From: an uncultured Lachnospiraceae bacterium
Lineage (GTDB): Bacteria > Bacillota > Clostridia > Lachnospirales > Lachnospiraceae
DNA length: 64,000 bases
Reading direction: 5' to 3'
Assembly: GCA_934320845.1 (NCBI GenBank)
Contig: CAKRFU010000009.1
Span: forward strand, 57,359-121,358
The notes beneath the pieces were generated by a model. It was not told the origin of the DNA. It saw only the letters and a program-made list of their open reading frames with translations, and made no database searches. Below are positions 55,876 to 64,000 of this stretch, piece after piece; the first letter of the stretch is position 1, and the number at the start of each line of letters is the position of its first letter. The position numbers and the translations under genes were made by a program.

Positions 55876-57159
55876 TCAGCACTCCTCTATCAGCTTTGCA
55901 TCTGAAATCATTCCTGCCATTTTCTTGTACTCTAAATTATCTTCACCAAGCACATCTTTTAATCTTTCCAATGCAGCATCTGCTTTATCAAATGCTATAT
56001 CGTCGATTGCATTCTCTATCTCATCAACCAAGTATTTTACCTTCTTTGGTCTTGATACACTCTCCTGACGGTAACTCAGTACATCCTCTACTTCATATCC
56101 ATAACAATCTGGTAAATAACTCACTGCTTTGACATTGTCTAAAAGAATCAAGTTTACCTCTTTTGACGCTGAAATTACAATCGGTGAATGTGTTGCAATG
56201 ATAAACTGAACACCTGAAAATGTTTTTCGCAATGCATCAATTACATTCCACTGCCACTTTGGATGAAGGTGTAAATCAATTTCATCTATAAGCACTATAC
56301 CTGTAATTTGGTCTCTGCTTTCTAATTCCGGATTAAGCATACAAACACGATATGCCAGATCCATAACCATCCACAATAGAGACTGATAACCGGCACTCAG
56401 CTTTGAAATAGGCATTTCTTCCTTATCATCCTTGTAAACTAATTCATCAAACTGCGGAGAATAATAAATTGAAGGCGGCTTATCTAGTTCATTGATTTCC
56501 TTCATAAACGAAGCTACAATATTCTTAAACATTTCGTATTCCCGCACTATTCCTTTATTGGAAGTCACTATTTCCTGTTTGAGACACCACTGCTGAATAG
56601 ATTTCACATCCATTGAAGAATCCAAACAACCGATATATCCACATCTTCTGTCATCTAACTTCTTCTTTAATTCCGTCCCAAAATCTCCTCTTCTTACTCT
56701 CCATGCTCTTGCAGCACTTTGAAAACTAATCAATGGCAGAATCGTACTTGAATTATTAGCAAGTTTCTTCATCCAAACACATACATTTTTATCATCTATC
56801 TTTGTATGGGTAGCAGATACCTCTTCCTTGATTCTGCTCCATGTAAAATTCTGTTCTTCCGTTACCTGAAGTGTACAACCAGCCACTACAGGTTCACAAT
56901 ATTCAATCGTCGTTGAAGAATCACCCAAAGCTTTTATATTCATACGAACATCATCTTTTACGATATTCTTAGTTCTGACACCTGCGACATTGACAAACAA
57001 ACCTCCAAGAGCCACAGCAATTCCCTCAAGGACAGAAGTTTTTCCTGAACCATTATCACCAATAAGCAGATTCAGCCCAGGTTTTAAATTAATATCTAAT
57101 TTTTCAATTGCTTTATAATTCTCTATATGAATCTTTTCTAAATACAAATATCTCACCAT
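55876..57159 (-). CDS. ptuA: Septu/retron-type ATPase PtuA
   Basis: A 427-residue ABC/SMC-like ATPase: N-terminal IHIENYKAIEKLDINLKPGL, Walker A LIGDNGSGKTSVLEG (about residues 32-46), a middle domain with LPLISFQSAARAW, signature LSAGYQSLLWMVMDLA, Walker B GIVLIDEIDLHLHPKWQ and the switch His in FIIATHSPIVI. This is the layout of PtuA in Septu and of retron-linked ATPases. The start codon is poorly placed (AAAGG directly abuts ATG 57159). GTG 57156 or TTG 57147 are possible alternatives. It begins eight bases after a decayed copy of the pglX 3' end, so it was probably once translated right behind a pglX gene. Confidence 0.9.
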   Translation of the reverse strand: MVRYLYLEKIHIENYKAIEKLDINLKPGLNLLIGDNGSGKTSVLEGIAVALGGLFVNVAGVRTKNIVKDDVRMNIKALGDSSTTIEYCEPVVAGCTLQVTEEQNFTWSRIKEEVSATHTKIDDKNVCVWMKKLANNSSTILPLISFQSAARAWRVRRGDFGTELKKKLDDRRCGYIGCLDSSMDVKSIQQWCLKQEIVTSNKGIVREYEMFKNIVASFMKEINELDKPPSIYYSPQFDELVYKDDKEEMPISKLSAGYQSLLWMVMDLAYRVCMLNPELESRDQITGIVLIDEIDLHLHPKWQWNVIDALRKTFSGVQFIIATHSPIVISASKEVNLILLDNVKAVSYLPDCYGYEVEDVLSYRQESVSRPKKVKYLVDEIENAIDDIAFDKADAALERLKDVLGEDNLEYKKMAGMISDAKLIEEC

Positions 57160-57166
57160 CCTTTAT

Positions 57167-57280
57167 CTATATCTTTGCCAGCAAATCCACTTTCAATGCT
57201 TTCTTACCTTCCTAAGCGACTTCCACGCCCTGAAGTTTAGCATAATTTACCTTCACTCCATTATTCAGATCAATCTCAAT
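57167..57280 (-). pseudogene. Decayed duplicate of the pglX 3' end
   Basis: 57168-57280 aligns without gaps to 61371-61483, the end of pglX, at 98 of 113 positions. In the same frame it encodes IEIDLNNGVKVNYAKLQGVEVA, then an amber stop (57214-57212, where pglX has CAG), then EGKKALKVDLLAKI and a natural stop. The divergence and the nonsense codon show it is an old remnant, not a fresh copy. It sits immediately before ptuA. Upstream of it the similarity to pglX ends. Confidence 0.9.
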
Positions 57281-57354
57281 TATATATTTTATAAATCCAT
57301 TTATTTACTCCCATCTCTAATTATGACACACTATCTACATAACTTACAATATCT

Positions 57355-57813
57355 TCAACTATATCTCTGTTCTGTACAACTTGCCCCTTTAATTGACATC
57401 ATATATTTTATAATTTTTTGTTCTAATTCTTCTGATGTAAAATAATCTAATATGTATGTTCCCCCCAAAACATTTAGATACTTAGTTACTTCATAATATA
57501 CATCTCTATGGTTTTTTCCTTTTATTTTATATCCGATATTTTCAAGATATTTTAACGCTGAAAACAGTCCTACAGTAATATCATGATTACTTATGTAATT
57601 ATTAGAAAATATAATCAACATTTTAGTAGCATAATCATCAATGAGATATTTTGTCAGTTCAAATGGATCTTTCCTTTGTTCATCATATGTAAGTCTACCA
57701 CACCACCATAATTTCGACAAACTGTTTGTTATCAAAGACCTTTTTTTATTTTGACCAAAGAAAAATCGCGTTCTTACTTTTGTTTCAGATAAATCATGGT
57801 AACCGTACCATAA
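57355..57813 (-). pseudogene. Remnant of a DUF6339-like gene
   Basis: The frame is open from 57813 (just after a TAA) down to a stop at 57355 and reads ...SETKVRTRFFFGQNKKRS, then ITNSLSKLWWCGRLTYDEQ, KDPFELTKYLIDDYA and a helical end. The 'SxLWWxGxLTYDExRxDPFELTK' pattern is what I associate with DUF6339 proteins. There is no start codon with a ribosome-binding site; only TTG 57735 is available. Its upstream end overlaps the frame of the broken ATPase (57794-58321) by 20 bases. It is best read as the 3' part of a gene fused out of frame to another remnant. Confidence 0.55.
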
Positions 57814-58321
57814 TTATTACTTGGAAAAATCCAACTATTAGCCATCTTCTACATTCCTTTTTCTGTGCATATAAACGACCGGTACCATAATAAGATATCA
57901 ACGGAAGAATTAATGACTTGTCTCCTGTCATAATTCTCTTTTGTACATCCTTTGATATATTAGTTAATTCTTTTGCTTCTTTAATTGTTGTATTTCCACT
58001 TTCAGAATTAAGCGAACGCACCCATTTCACATCATGATCCTCCAGACAGTCGCCTTTACTTTCAATACTTACGGGAAACTGATGTTGCGGATCAACTGTA
58101 CCATCAAGATCATGGAACTCATATCTGGCATCATCTTTTGAAATGCTTCTGCTAACTCCACCATCAATTCCAAGTAAAAATGTGCTGACTGCAACTGCAT
58201 CTAATATTGCAGTCTTACTTGCTCCATTCTTCCCGACAATTAATGTTGTATGATTATCGAAATCAATATCTGCTTCTTTGAAACATCTATAATTGTAAAT
58301 TTTGATATTATTTAACTTCAT
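57794..58321 (-). pseudogene. Broken PtuA-like ATPase (5' part only)
   Basis: A proper start (AGGTGATG spacing to ATG 58321) leads into MKLNNIKIYNYRCFKEADIDF and Walker A IVGKNGASKTAILDAVAV (Ala where the motif usually has Gly/Ser), then LILPLISYYGTGRLYAQKK at residues ~137-155. This matches the first third of PtuA-like ATPases. After that the frame gives 20 unrelated residues and stops, with no signature motif, Walker B or switch region. The reading frame of the DUF6339-like remnant takes over across the junction, indicating a deletion that joined two genes. Confidence 0.75.
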
Positions 58322-58525
58322 TTAACATCACCTCACTATTTTGGTTATGCATAATAACATATTATCATTTTATATAACTTTTGTTTGTCATTTATGTCCT
58401 ATTTTCCAAATCTTCTACAACCTTGTCTAACAAAAATATCTAGCTTGAATAATAAAATAAACGTCCGTAACAATCGCTTTAACTTCATGTAAACGCTCTT
58501 CTTAAAAAAATATTATACATATATC

Positions 58526-60658
58526 TTAAATTTCATTTATGGCTTCTGTAAGTTTCTGTAAATAATAGGTTGGTATCGAATAAAATTTCATTGGATCTAA
58601 TTGGAATACATAATCATTTTCGATATGATTAGTCTCATTAATATATTTATATGTGGCTGGTTCCTTTATTCTTAACCTCTTAAATGTATCTTCATGCCTT
58701 TCAAATAAAAGCCTGAATGCTATAACTTTGGAATAATCGTTTCCATTTCCAATTTCATGCTTTAATTGCTCATCTGAAACCATTAGCAGCAAATCATCAT
58801 ATGTAAAAGTTCCTAATTTGTTTTTTATTTCATTACTTCCATCAACAATTATATCTTGTTCTAGCGGAGTAACCCCATCTTTTTTCGTTAGTGTTGACCT
58901 ACCATGAATAAGGTTTGAAAGAATCTGATATGAAGGATCATCATAACAACTTGTTTTTGTTAATTCTATATATTTTCTATAGTTAACAATTCTAACATGC
59001 ATTTTGTATGAGCTATCCATACATATTTTGTTGGTCAGCTCTACTACATTCTTCAAATCCCTTTCTTCTATTGTTGTCTCAGTTATGTAACCATTTGCAT
59101 TATAAAGCCATTTTGCATTTACCGCTGTAGTTAATCCCATTCTTGAGAAAAAACTTCCCTTAATATAATCAATAATTGGCTGCATATCATGAGTTAATAG
59201 TATGACCGTTTTATCCCTAAAGCTTTTCTTTTTATTATCAAACATTCTTCTAATCACTGCAAATTTCTTATTCGTATCAAATGAAGAAATGGGATCATCT
59301 AATACAATTAAATCTGCATGTTCACTCAAGGCCTCAAACATAAACATAACTAATGAAAATGCATTCTTTTCTCCCCAACTTAAATGTTCTGATGGTGTAG
59401 GAATACGCTCAATTATTTCACTTGATGGTTTTAAATATGCTTTCGCATTCTTTTCTCCATCTGGTGCTAACTCAAATTCATATGGGAAACCTGCTAAAGC
59501 CAAAAATTCATTTATATCTTCTTTTTGATGCTCCACTATTTCATTGAGTTTTTTCTCGTGAGTTTCAAATAACCCCTTTAATTTTCGTGTGTTTTCTTTA
59601 AGTTCATTTACTCGAATTTCAATTGTATCTACCAATTTATAAATAGATGGAGTACAATAATATTTATCAATCATTGTCTTTCTGATTTTTAATTTTTCTA
59701 AACTTTCTTCTATATTGTTTAACTGCTCGTGCGTTACATTCATAGGACGAAAGAGTGATATTTCCTCTAATTTACCGCTCAAATAACGAGTTTCCGTTCC
59801 TAATCTTGATAATGCTGCACAAAGTTCTGCTGATTTACTTGTGTCTCCAATATAAGTCTCAATCTCATTAATTGCATCTATATCAATAAATCCTGATTCA
59901 CTTGCATTTTTTAAATATTCCAAAACAGCATTTGCTGTTGATAATGCTGAATTTTTAAATACATTCTCAATTGTCTGGTTTTGTTTAGCCATTTCCTGTG
60001 CCAATTCTTTCGTACAAAAAGGGCAGTGATTTTCTACAATCTTGCCAATTCCATCTCTTCTCCATTTTGCCCATGTTGACACTGTTTTCATGTTTTGATT
60101 ATTATAAAACGGTTTATAGCCATCAAGTTCACGATACCTCTCAAATCCACTTCCATTTCCCTTTAATAATTCCCCTACTCCACCTGTCTTTGCAATAGAA
60201 TCCCCTTTCAATTTAAAAATTCCAAAATATGAATTGAACATGCTTCTTAAACCATCCAAGTTATTAATATTCTGTATTGCAGCCTGCAAATCAATAAGCA
60301 TTTCTTGAATTTTATTCTCTAACTCATCACATTCTCCAGTATTTAAGAAAATCATATATGGATTATCAAAAAAATTCTCCTTTGCTAGAACTTTTGTATT
60401 AACATAGTTTTCGTTAAATACTTTAATCTTTGTAAACGGTATATTTGATACGTCAGGTTGTTCATCCGACTCTTCATTCTTTCCATATGGACATAATTGC
60501 ACTTTTAGTGTAGCTTCATCCTGAGACTTTAATAAAATAGCCTTACTTATAGTTGACTTACCCGTACCATTCATTGCATATTTTATATTAAGACAATTTG
60601 GCTGAATAGATATATCTGCTTTTTTTATACAATTGCAATTTTCAATAACTAAATTCAT
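58526..60658 (-). CDS. PrrC/RloC-like AAA ATPase in BREX cargo
   Basis: A 710-residue ABC-type ATPase: IENCNCIKKADISI, Walker A YAMNGTGKSTISKAI (about residues 26-40), a long coiled-coil middle with a zinc-hook-like ENHCPFCTKEL (about 205-215), signature HLSWGEKNAFSLVMF (about 420), Walker B LIVLDDPISSFDTNKK and switch VILLTHDM. The architecture resembles the AAA_13 group containing PrrC and RloC anticodon nucleases, but the C-terminal ~200 residues (SNLIHGRSTLTKK...) do not show a nuclease triad I can identify. Start at 60658 is fixed by GGAGGGG. It overlaps the 237-residue gene upstream by 17 bases, so the two form one module. Confidence 0.85.
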   Translation of the reverse strand: MNLVIENCNCIKKADISIQPNCLNIKYAMNGTGKSTISKAILLKSQDEATLKVQLCPYGKNEESDEQPDVSNIPFTKIKVFNENYVNTKVLAKENFFDNPYMIFLNTGECDELENKIQEMLIDLQAAIQNINNLDGLRSMFNSYFGIFKLKGDSIAKTGGVGELLKGNGSGFERYRELDGYKPFYNNQNMKTVSTWAKWRRDGIGKIVENHCPFCTKELAQEMAKQNQTIENVFKNSALSTANAVLEYLKNASESGFIDIDAINEIETYIGDTSKSAELCAALSRLGTETRYLSGKLEEISLFRPMNVTHEQLNNIEESLEKLKIRKTMIDKYYCTPSIYKLVDTIEIRVNELKENTRKLKGLFETHEKKLNEIVEHQKEDINEFLALAGFPYEFELAPDGEKNAKAYLKPSSEIIERIPTPSEHLSWGEKNAFSLVMFMFEALSEHADLIVLDDPISSFDTNKKFAVIRRMFDNKKKSFRDKTVILLTHDMQPIIDYIKGSFFSRMGLTTAVNAKWLYNANGYITETTIEERDLKNVVELTNKICMDSSYKMHVRIVNYRKYIELTKTSCYDDPSYQILSNLIHGRSTLTKKDGVTPLEQDIIVDGSNEIKNKLGTFTYDDLLLMVSDEQLKHEIGNGNDYSKVIAFRLLFERHEDTFKRLRIKEPATYKYINETNHIENDYVFQLDPMKFYSIPTYYLQKLTEAINEI

Positions 60659-61355
60659 CTTTTTCCCCTCCATCAGGAATCTTTACATTCAAATATTTAA
60701 TAAGTTCTTCCCCAAAACTCGTAATTTGATAATCAGATTTATTAAATAAGTCTATGTCACTTTTTTTAACATTATAAAACATTTCAATATATGTTTTGCT
60801 AGCATTAGGAGCATCTTTTTCTACAACTATGCCTAATGCAATCAGTCTACTTATGATATAATTCCCATTAGTATATTGCATTTTCTCATCACTTAATAGC
60901 ATCTTATAATCACTAACAAACATTCTCTCATTCACTTCTGACAATTCGCAAAATTTGTCCCATCCCATTTTGCCATTAACGTATGCATTAAATATTTTTC
61001 CAAGAATTTCCGATTTTACATTATCAATATTTCTATCAAGTAAATATAAAACTCTTCCTAGTTCCTTTTCAGCATATTTATTATTAGTCATTTTATCTTT
61101 ATACTTTTGCAATTGCTCATCCGATATTGTTTCAGAATTAAACGCTCTAATAAAAGTTAATGTTTGCTTCAACATGTTCCTTTCACGAATAGCCAATCCT
61201 GTTTTACTTAAGGCTACAATTGTTTTAGCTATAGGCACTTCTGATAAAACTCCATCATCCATTACCGAATCTATGCCTATTTCTGTTAAATCTATACATA
61301 AATCAGCAACATCATCATTAAACAGCGAATCTTTCAGCTCTGTAATTAACTTCAT
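60642..61355 (-). CDS. Unrecognised helical protein paired with the PrrC-like ATPase
   Basis: A 237-residue protein without an assigned family. It is mainly helical: a conserved-looking segment VPIAKTIVALSKTGLAIRER (about residues 40-60) that could contact a membrane or pack as a helical hairpin, then LLDRNIDNVKSEILGKIFNAYVNGKM and a C-terminal winged-helix-like end (YQITSFGEELIKYL). No catalytic motif is seen. ATG 61355 is preferred over 61364 because AAAAGGA abuts the latter. It starts 15 bases after the pglX stop and overlaps the ATPase gene by 17 bases, so it is co-expressed with BREX. Partner or effector of the ATPase is the working idea. Confidence 0.75.
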   Translation of the reverse strand: MKLITELKDSLFNDDVADLCIDLTEIGIDSVMDDGVLSEVPIAKTIVALSKTGLAIRERNMLKQTLTFIRAFNSETISDEQLQKYKDKMTNNKYAEKELGRVLYLLDRNIDNVKSEILGKIFNAYVNGKMGWDKFCELSEVNERMFVSDYKMLLSDEKMQYTNGNYIISRLIALGIVVEKDAPNASKTYIEMFYNVKKSDIDLFNKSDYQITSFGEELIKYLNVKIPDGGEKDEFSY

Positions 61356-61369
61356 ATCAATCATTCCTT

Positions 61370-64000
61370 TTATATCTTCGCCAACAAATCAACTTTCAAT
61401 GTTTTCTTACCTTCCTGAGCGACTTCCACACCTTGGAATTTCGCATAATTTACCTTTACGCCATCATCCAGATCAATCTCTATCCTCTGATTAGCAACAT
61501 GAGCAATGGCTTCATCATATATCTTCATCTCAGCAAGCTGCTTTGTGTACTTTGTTACTGCTTTTGTAGCTTTTGATTTTTCTGATGCAGATTTAGCATT
61601 GTCAATCGTATATTGTGCACTCTGCATTGCATTTTCCACATACTTCTGTGCCTTATGAAGATAATCTGTTCTCACCCTGCCTACTGTGTCAGCATCATAT
61701 CGATGCATATAGATAAGTGCTTTAAATCCATTTTGCTTACCGCTGTCAAAAAGCCAGTAGATAGGACGCTTACCGGAACCCGTAACAGAATATGTATTAC
61801 AATGATCCTTAAAGAAATTATTTAAAAAATAATTTCTGATTACTTCTCTGCTTGTATTTCCTTTGTTACCAAGTGCTTTTGCTATAAAATTGAGATTTTT
61901 CTCCAATGATTTCTCACCATATACAATCTTTATCCATTCACAAAATCTTGAAACAATATCATCCGAAAAATATTCTTCATCTGTAATTGGAATAATATTA
62001 TCTTCATCCGGCATAAAGCAAGTATTCTTATAAAATTCCAGAGTTTCCGTTTTTCCATCAGCACGCCATGCGGCATTTTCGTACTTGTTATAATCCCATT
62101 CCCCTCCGGCATACATCAAACCATCTTCATAAATTGAGTAGCGTCCAAACATACAGCCTACTGCATATGATACTAAACTTTTTATATCACGCTGTAAATC
62201 TGCTTTATGGACTGTGACATCTCTTTCTTCAACATCTGGTGTTACCTCATTTTCTAACCCATATGCATTAATAAATATTTTATTTAATTCTGTCTCATTT
62301 CTTATAAGTGTTTTAATTCTGTTGTCGCACTCCATTTCCCATTCTACAAATTTTTCAGAAAGATCTTTTGATAATGTATTCTTCACTAATGGATGTATCT
62401 TATAATCCCAAGATGTTTCATAAGAGTCCCAATCCATTTTGCAGCAATCAATATTTTCTTTTGCCAATTTTTTTATTTCTTCTAATTCAGGTAAAATTAT
62501 TGGAAAACTTTTAACATCCTTAATTTGTAAATTTATTGATGGATTAAAAACCCAAAAGTAGTATTTTGCCACATTAGAGTTTAGTAATGCTAAAACTTCA
62601 TCTTTGTTGCCGAACAGATTTATTGATGGTCCTCCCTTATCAAAAATACATCCTTTAGGTAGATATCTAAACCCCGTCCCTCTACTCGTAATTGCCGAAT
62701 ATGTTATCCCCTCTTTATACCAAAAATCTTCTGCTAATAAATTAGATGTTTTATTAGTCGCATAAAAATTTCTAGCTTCTTCTGACCAATTTACAATATA
62801 AGATAAATTACCATAATACTGCCTGTAATCACCACCTTTAGCATACAATCGCCATTCATTACCCACTTGTTCTTTTTCAACTTCCCAAAATAGTCTTAAA
62901 TATTTCTCATTATCACCTGTAATATTTTGCGAACCAGTTAATTTTCCATAATCTTCAATATATTTTGCATTCTCAAAATTATCTATAAAATTATCACTCA
63001 CATAATAAGCATATGGTATGCCTGGTATATTGCCAAATCTCATACATTTAGAGTTAATTCTATTATGTGTATTGAAAAACTCCTTTGCCTTCTCGCTATA
63101 ACTTTTATATTCTACAAGTCTTACAAATTTCGTAAGATAATTATTTTTTTTATTTTTTTGATAAATAAACGAACATGTCTGTACAACATCATTACCAATC
63201 TCTTCAAATGCTTTAATTCCTAAATGAACCATATTTATTAAGTTACAATTAAGCATCTTGTTTCTTAACTTTTCAAAACTTCCAATGAACATCCACGAAT
63301 GTTGCGTTATCATTGCCTGATACCCATTCTTCTTAAGCATCTCCCCGCAACGCTCAATAAACACAGCAAATAAATCAGCCTTACTATCAGGATAATTTTT
63401 CTTAACAAAATTATTTACTTTTGCACTAAGATTACTCGTACCCGCATACGGCGGATTAGTAACAACAACCTCATATTTCTGTGCCATCACCTTCCCAATT
63501 CTAATCAATCGTTTTAGCTTCTCTGCAGTCTCTTCTAATCCGTATGTATCAAAAGAAATCTGACCTTCAGTATTGCTGCTTTCTACAAATCTGCCTAACA
63601 ATTCCCAATCATAGCTTTCCACATTAAGCAAAGAACCATATTCCTTTGCGTCATTTAATGTATTAAGAAGTCCTTCCATTTGCAATAATGCGGTCTGTTT
63701 CTCTTCCTCTGTCAATCCTGCCCCAAAATATTTAAGCTGACTGCGATTGATGCCATTGCTCTCCTGCACGGCATATACATTAGGCTCTATTCCTCTCGTC
63801 AGGATTCTCCTGTCATACTGTCTTGCTTTCATCAACACTGCAAAATAACTTAACTGTGTTGCTCTGTCATCTATATCAAGTCCATAAATATTATTTTTGA
63901 TAATGCTCTGTGCCGCATCTCTCTGAGACCATCCGGCATTTTCATATATCTGCATAAATACATCAAACGCATACACCAAAATATGTCCTGAACCCATACA
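61370..64000 (-). CDS. pglX: BREX-1 adenine-specific DNA methyltransferase PglX (5' end outside window)
   Basis: Host-DNA N6-adenine methyltransferase of BREX type 1. 876 codons are visible, and the gene runs off the right edge, so the N-terminus is missing. The window begins inside AdoMet motif I (a Cys codon, then MGSGHILVYAFDVFMQIYE). Catalytic motif IV is YEVVVTNPPYAGTSN (about 190 codons in), followed by KADLFAVFIERCGEMLKKNG and the long target-recognition and C-terminal regions ending KKTLKVDLLAKI. It methylates a non-palindromic site to mark self DNA and is required for BREX defence. It is followed by non-core cargo rather than directly by pglZ. Confidence 0.95.
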   Translation of the reverse strand, partial: CMGSGHILVYAFDVFMQIYENAGWSQRDAAQSIIKNNIYGLDIDDRATQLSYFAVLMKARQYDRRILTRGIEPNVYAVQESNGINRSQLKYFGAGLTEEEKQTALLQMEGLLNTLNDAKEYGSLLNVESYDWELLGRFVESSNTEGQISFDTYGLEETAEKLKRLIRIGKVMAQKYEVVVTNPPYAGTSNLSAKVNNFVKKNYPDSKADLFAVFIERCGEMLKKNGYQAMITQHSWMFIGSFEKLRNKMLNCNLINMVHLGIKAFEEIGNDVVQTCSFIYQKNKKNNYLTKFVRLVEYKSYSEKAKEFFNTHNRINSKCMRFGNIPGIPYAYYVSDNFIDNFENAKYIEDYGKLTGSQNITGDNEKYLRLFWEVEKEQVGNEWRLYAKGGDYRQYYGNLSYIVNWSEEARNFYATNKTSNLLAEDFWYKEGITYSAITSRGTGFRYLPKGCIFDKGGPSINLFGNKDEVLALLNSNVAKYYFWVFNPSINLQIKDVKSFPIILPELEEIKKLAKENIDCCKMDWDSYETSWDYKIHPLVKNTLSKDLSEKFVEWEMECDNRIKTLIRNETELNKIFINAYGLENEVTPDVEERDVTVHKADLQRDIKSLVSYAVGCMFGRYSIYEDGLMYAGGEWDYNKYENAAWRADGKTETLEFYKNTCFMPDEDNIIPITDEEYFSDDIVSRFCEWIKIVYGEKSLEKNLNFIAKALGNKGNTSREVIRNYFLNNFFKDHCNTYSVTGSGKRPIYWLFDSGKQNGFKALIYMHRYDADTVGRVRTDYLHKAQKYVENAMQSAQYTIDNAKSASEKSKATKAVTKYTKQLAEMKIYDEAIAHVANQRIEIDLDDGVKVNYAKFQGVEVAQEGKKTLKVDLLAKI

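Noticed and set aside
55131..57159. Retron system (HNH + ATPase)
   Set aside because: No reverse transcriptase gene or msr/msd-like RNA is visible near the pair, so Septu is the better fit.
61370..63997. Complete pglX starting at ATG 63997
   Set aside because: That Met lies inside AdoMet motif I and the frame is open to the window edge; the real N-terminus is outside.

Overview
The window is AT-rich, compactly organised DNA of the kind found in motile, anaerobic Lachnospiraceae (Clostridia; Roseburia/Lachnospira-like). Grounds for this: an hrcA-grpE-dnaK-dnaJ operon with a perfect CIRCE operator, gatCAB next to a DUF1002 exported protein, dapL (the diaminopimelate aminotransferase route to lysine), a FliK-like hook-length protein, PilZ and PilZ-tailed chemoreceptor genes, a PdaA-type spore-cortex deacetylase, and a raffinose-type sugar cluster. 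Genus is inference. I saw no rRNA, tRNA, CRISPR array or recognisable insertion sequence.

Layout. 0-14 kb: core genes. A hypothetical gene, the heat-shock operon (minus strand), the FliK-like gene (plus), then dapL / DUF1002 / gatC-gatA-gatB / pilZ (minus). 14-23 kb: an alpha-galactoside operon (minus) encoding a solute-binding lipoprotein, two permeases, a GH36 alpha-galactosidase and an unusual P-loop kinase-sucrose phosphorylase fusion, with a divergent AraC regulator. The parts make one pathway: import raffinose-type sugars, remove galactose, phosphorolyse the sucrose released. 23-33 kb: a 1237-residue GH51 arabinofuranosidase-like protein, a MacB/FtsX-type ABC system with a 50-codon Rpn-tail-like gene in front, and a chemoreceptor with a C-terminal PilZ domain.

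33-42 kb is a first defence region: a type I restriction-modification operon (hsdR, a DUF2971 gene, hsdM, hsdS) followed by a beheaded P-loop ATPase and a DUF262 gene. A 22-bp direct repeat containing the hsdR start site flanks it. Upstream of hsdR lies a candidate ~110-nt small RNA or attenuated leader, then an Rpn/PD-(D/E)XK nuclease gene with an in-frame 12-bp repeat. 42-52 kb is ordinary accessory metabolism: a heterodimeric ABC exporter with a TetR regulator, a pyroglutamyl-peptidase-like gene, pdaA, an APC permease, a PII protein, an AraC regulator and an ornithine-cyclodeaminase-family gene with an attenuator-like leader.

52-64 kb is a second defence region, a BREX type 1 locus read on the minus strand. 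The methyltransferase gene pglX runs off the right edge and pglZ closes the visible part. Between them lies cargo: a two-gene module not recognised as a named system (small helical protein + PrrC/RloC-like ATPase), remnants of a PtuA-like ATPase and a DUF6339-like gene, and an intact Septu-like ptuA-ptuB pair. A second, decayed copy of the last ~37 codons of pglX sits directly before ptuA. This suggests ptuAB once followed pglX directly and the other cargo was added later. That nested cargo, especially the two-gene module, is the best candidate for an undescribed system here.
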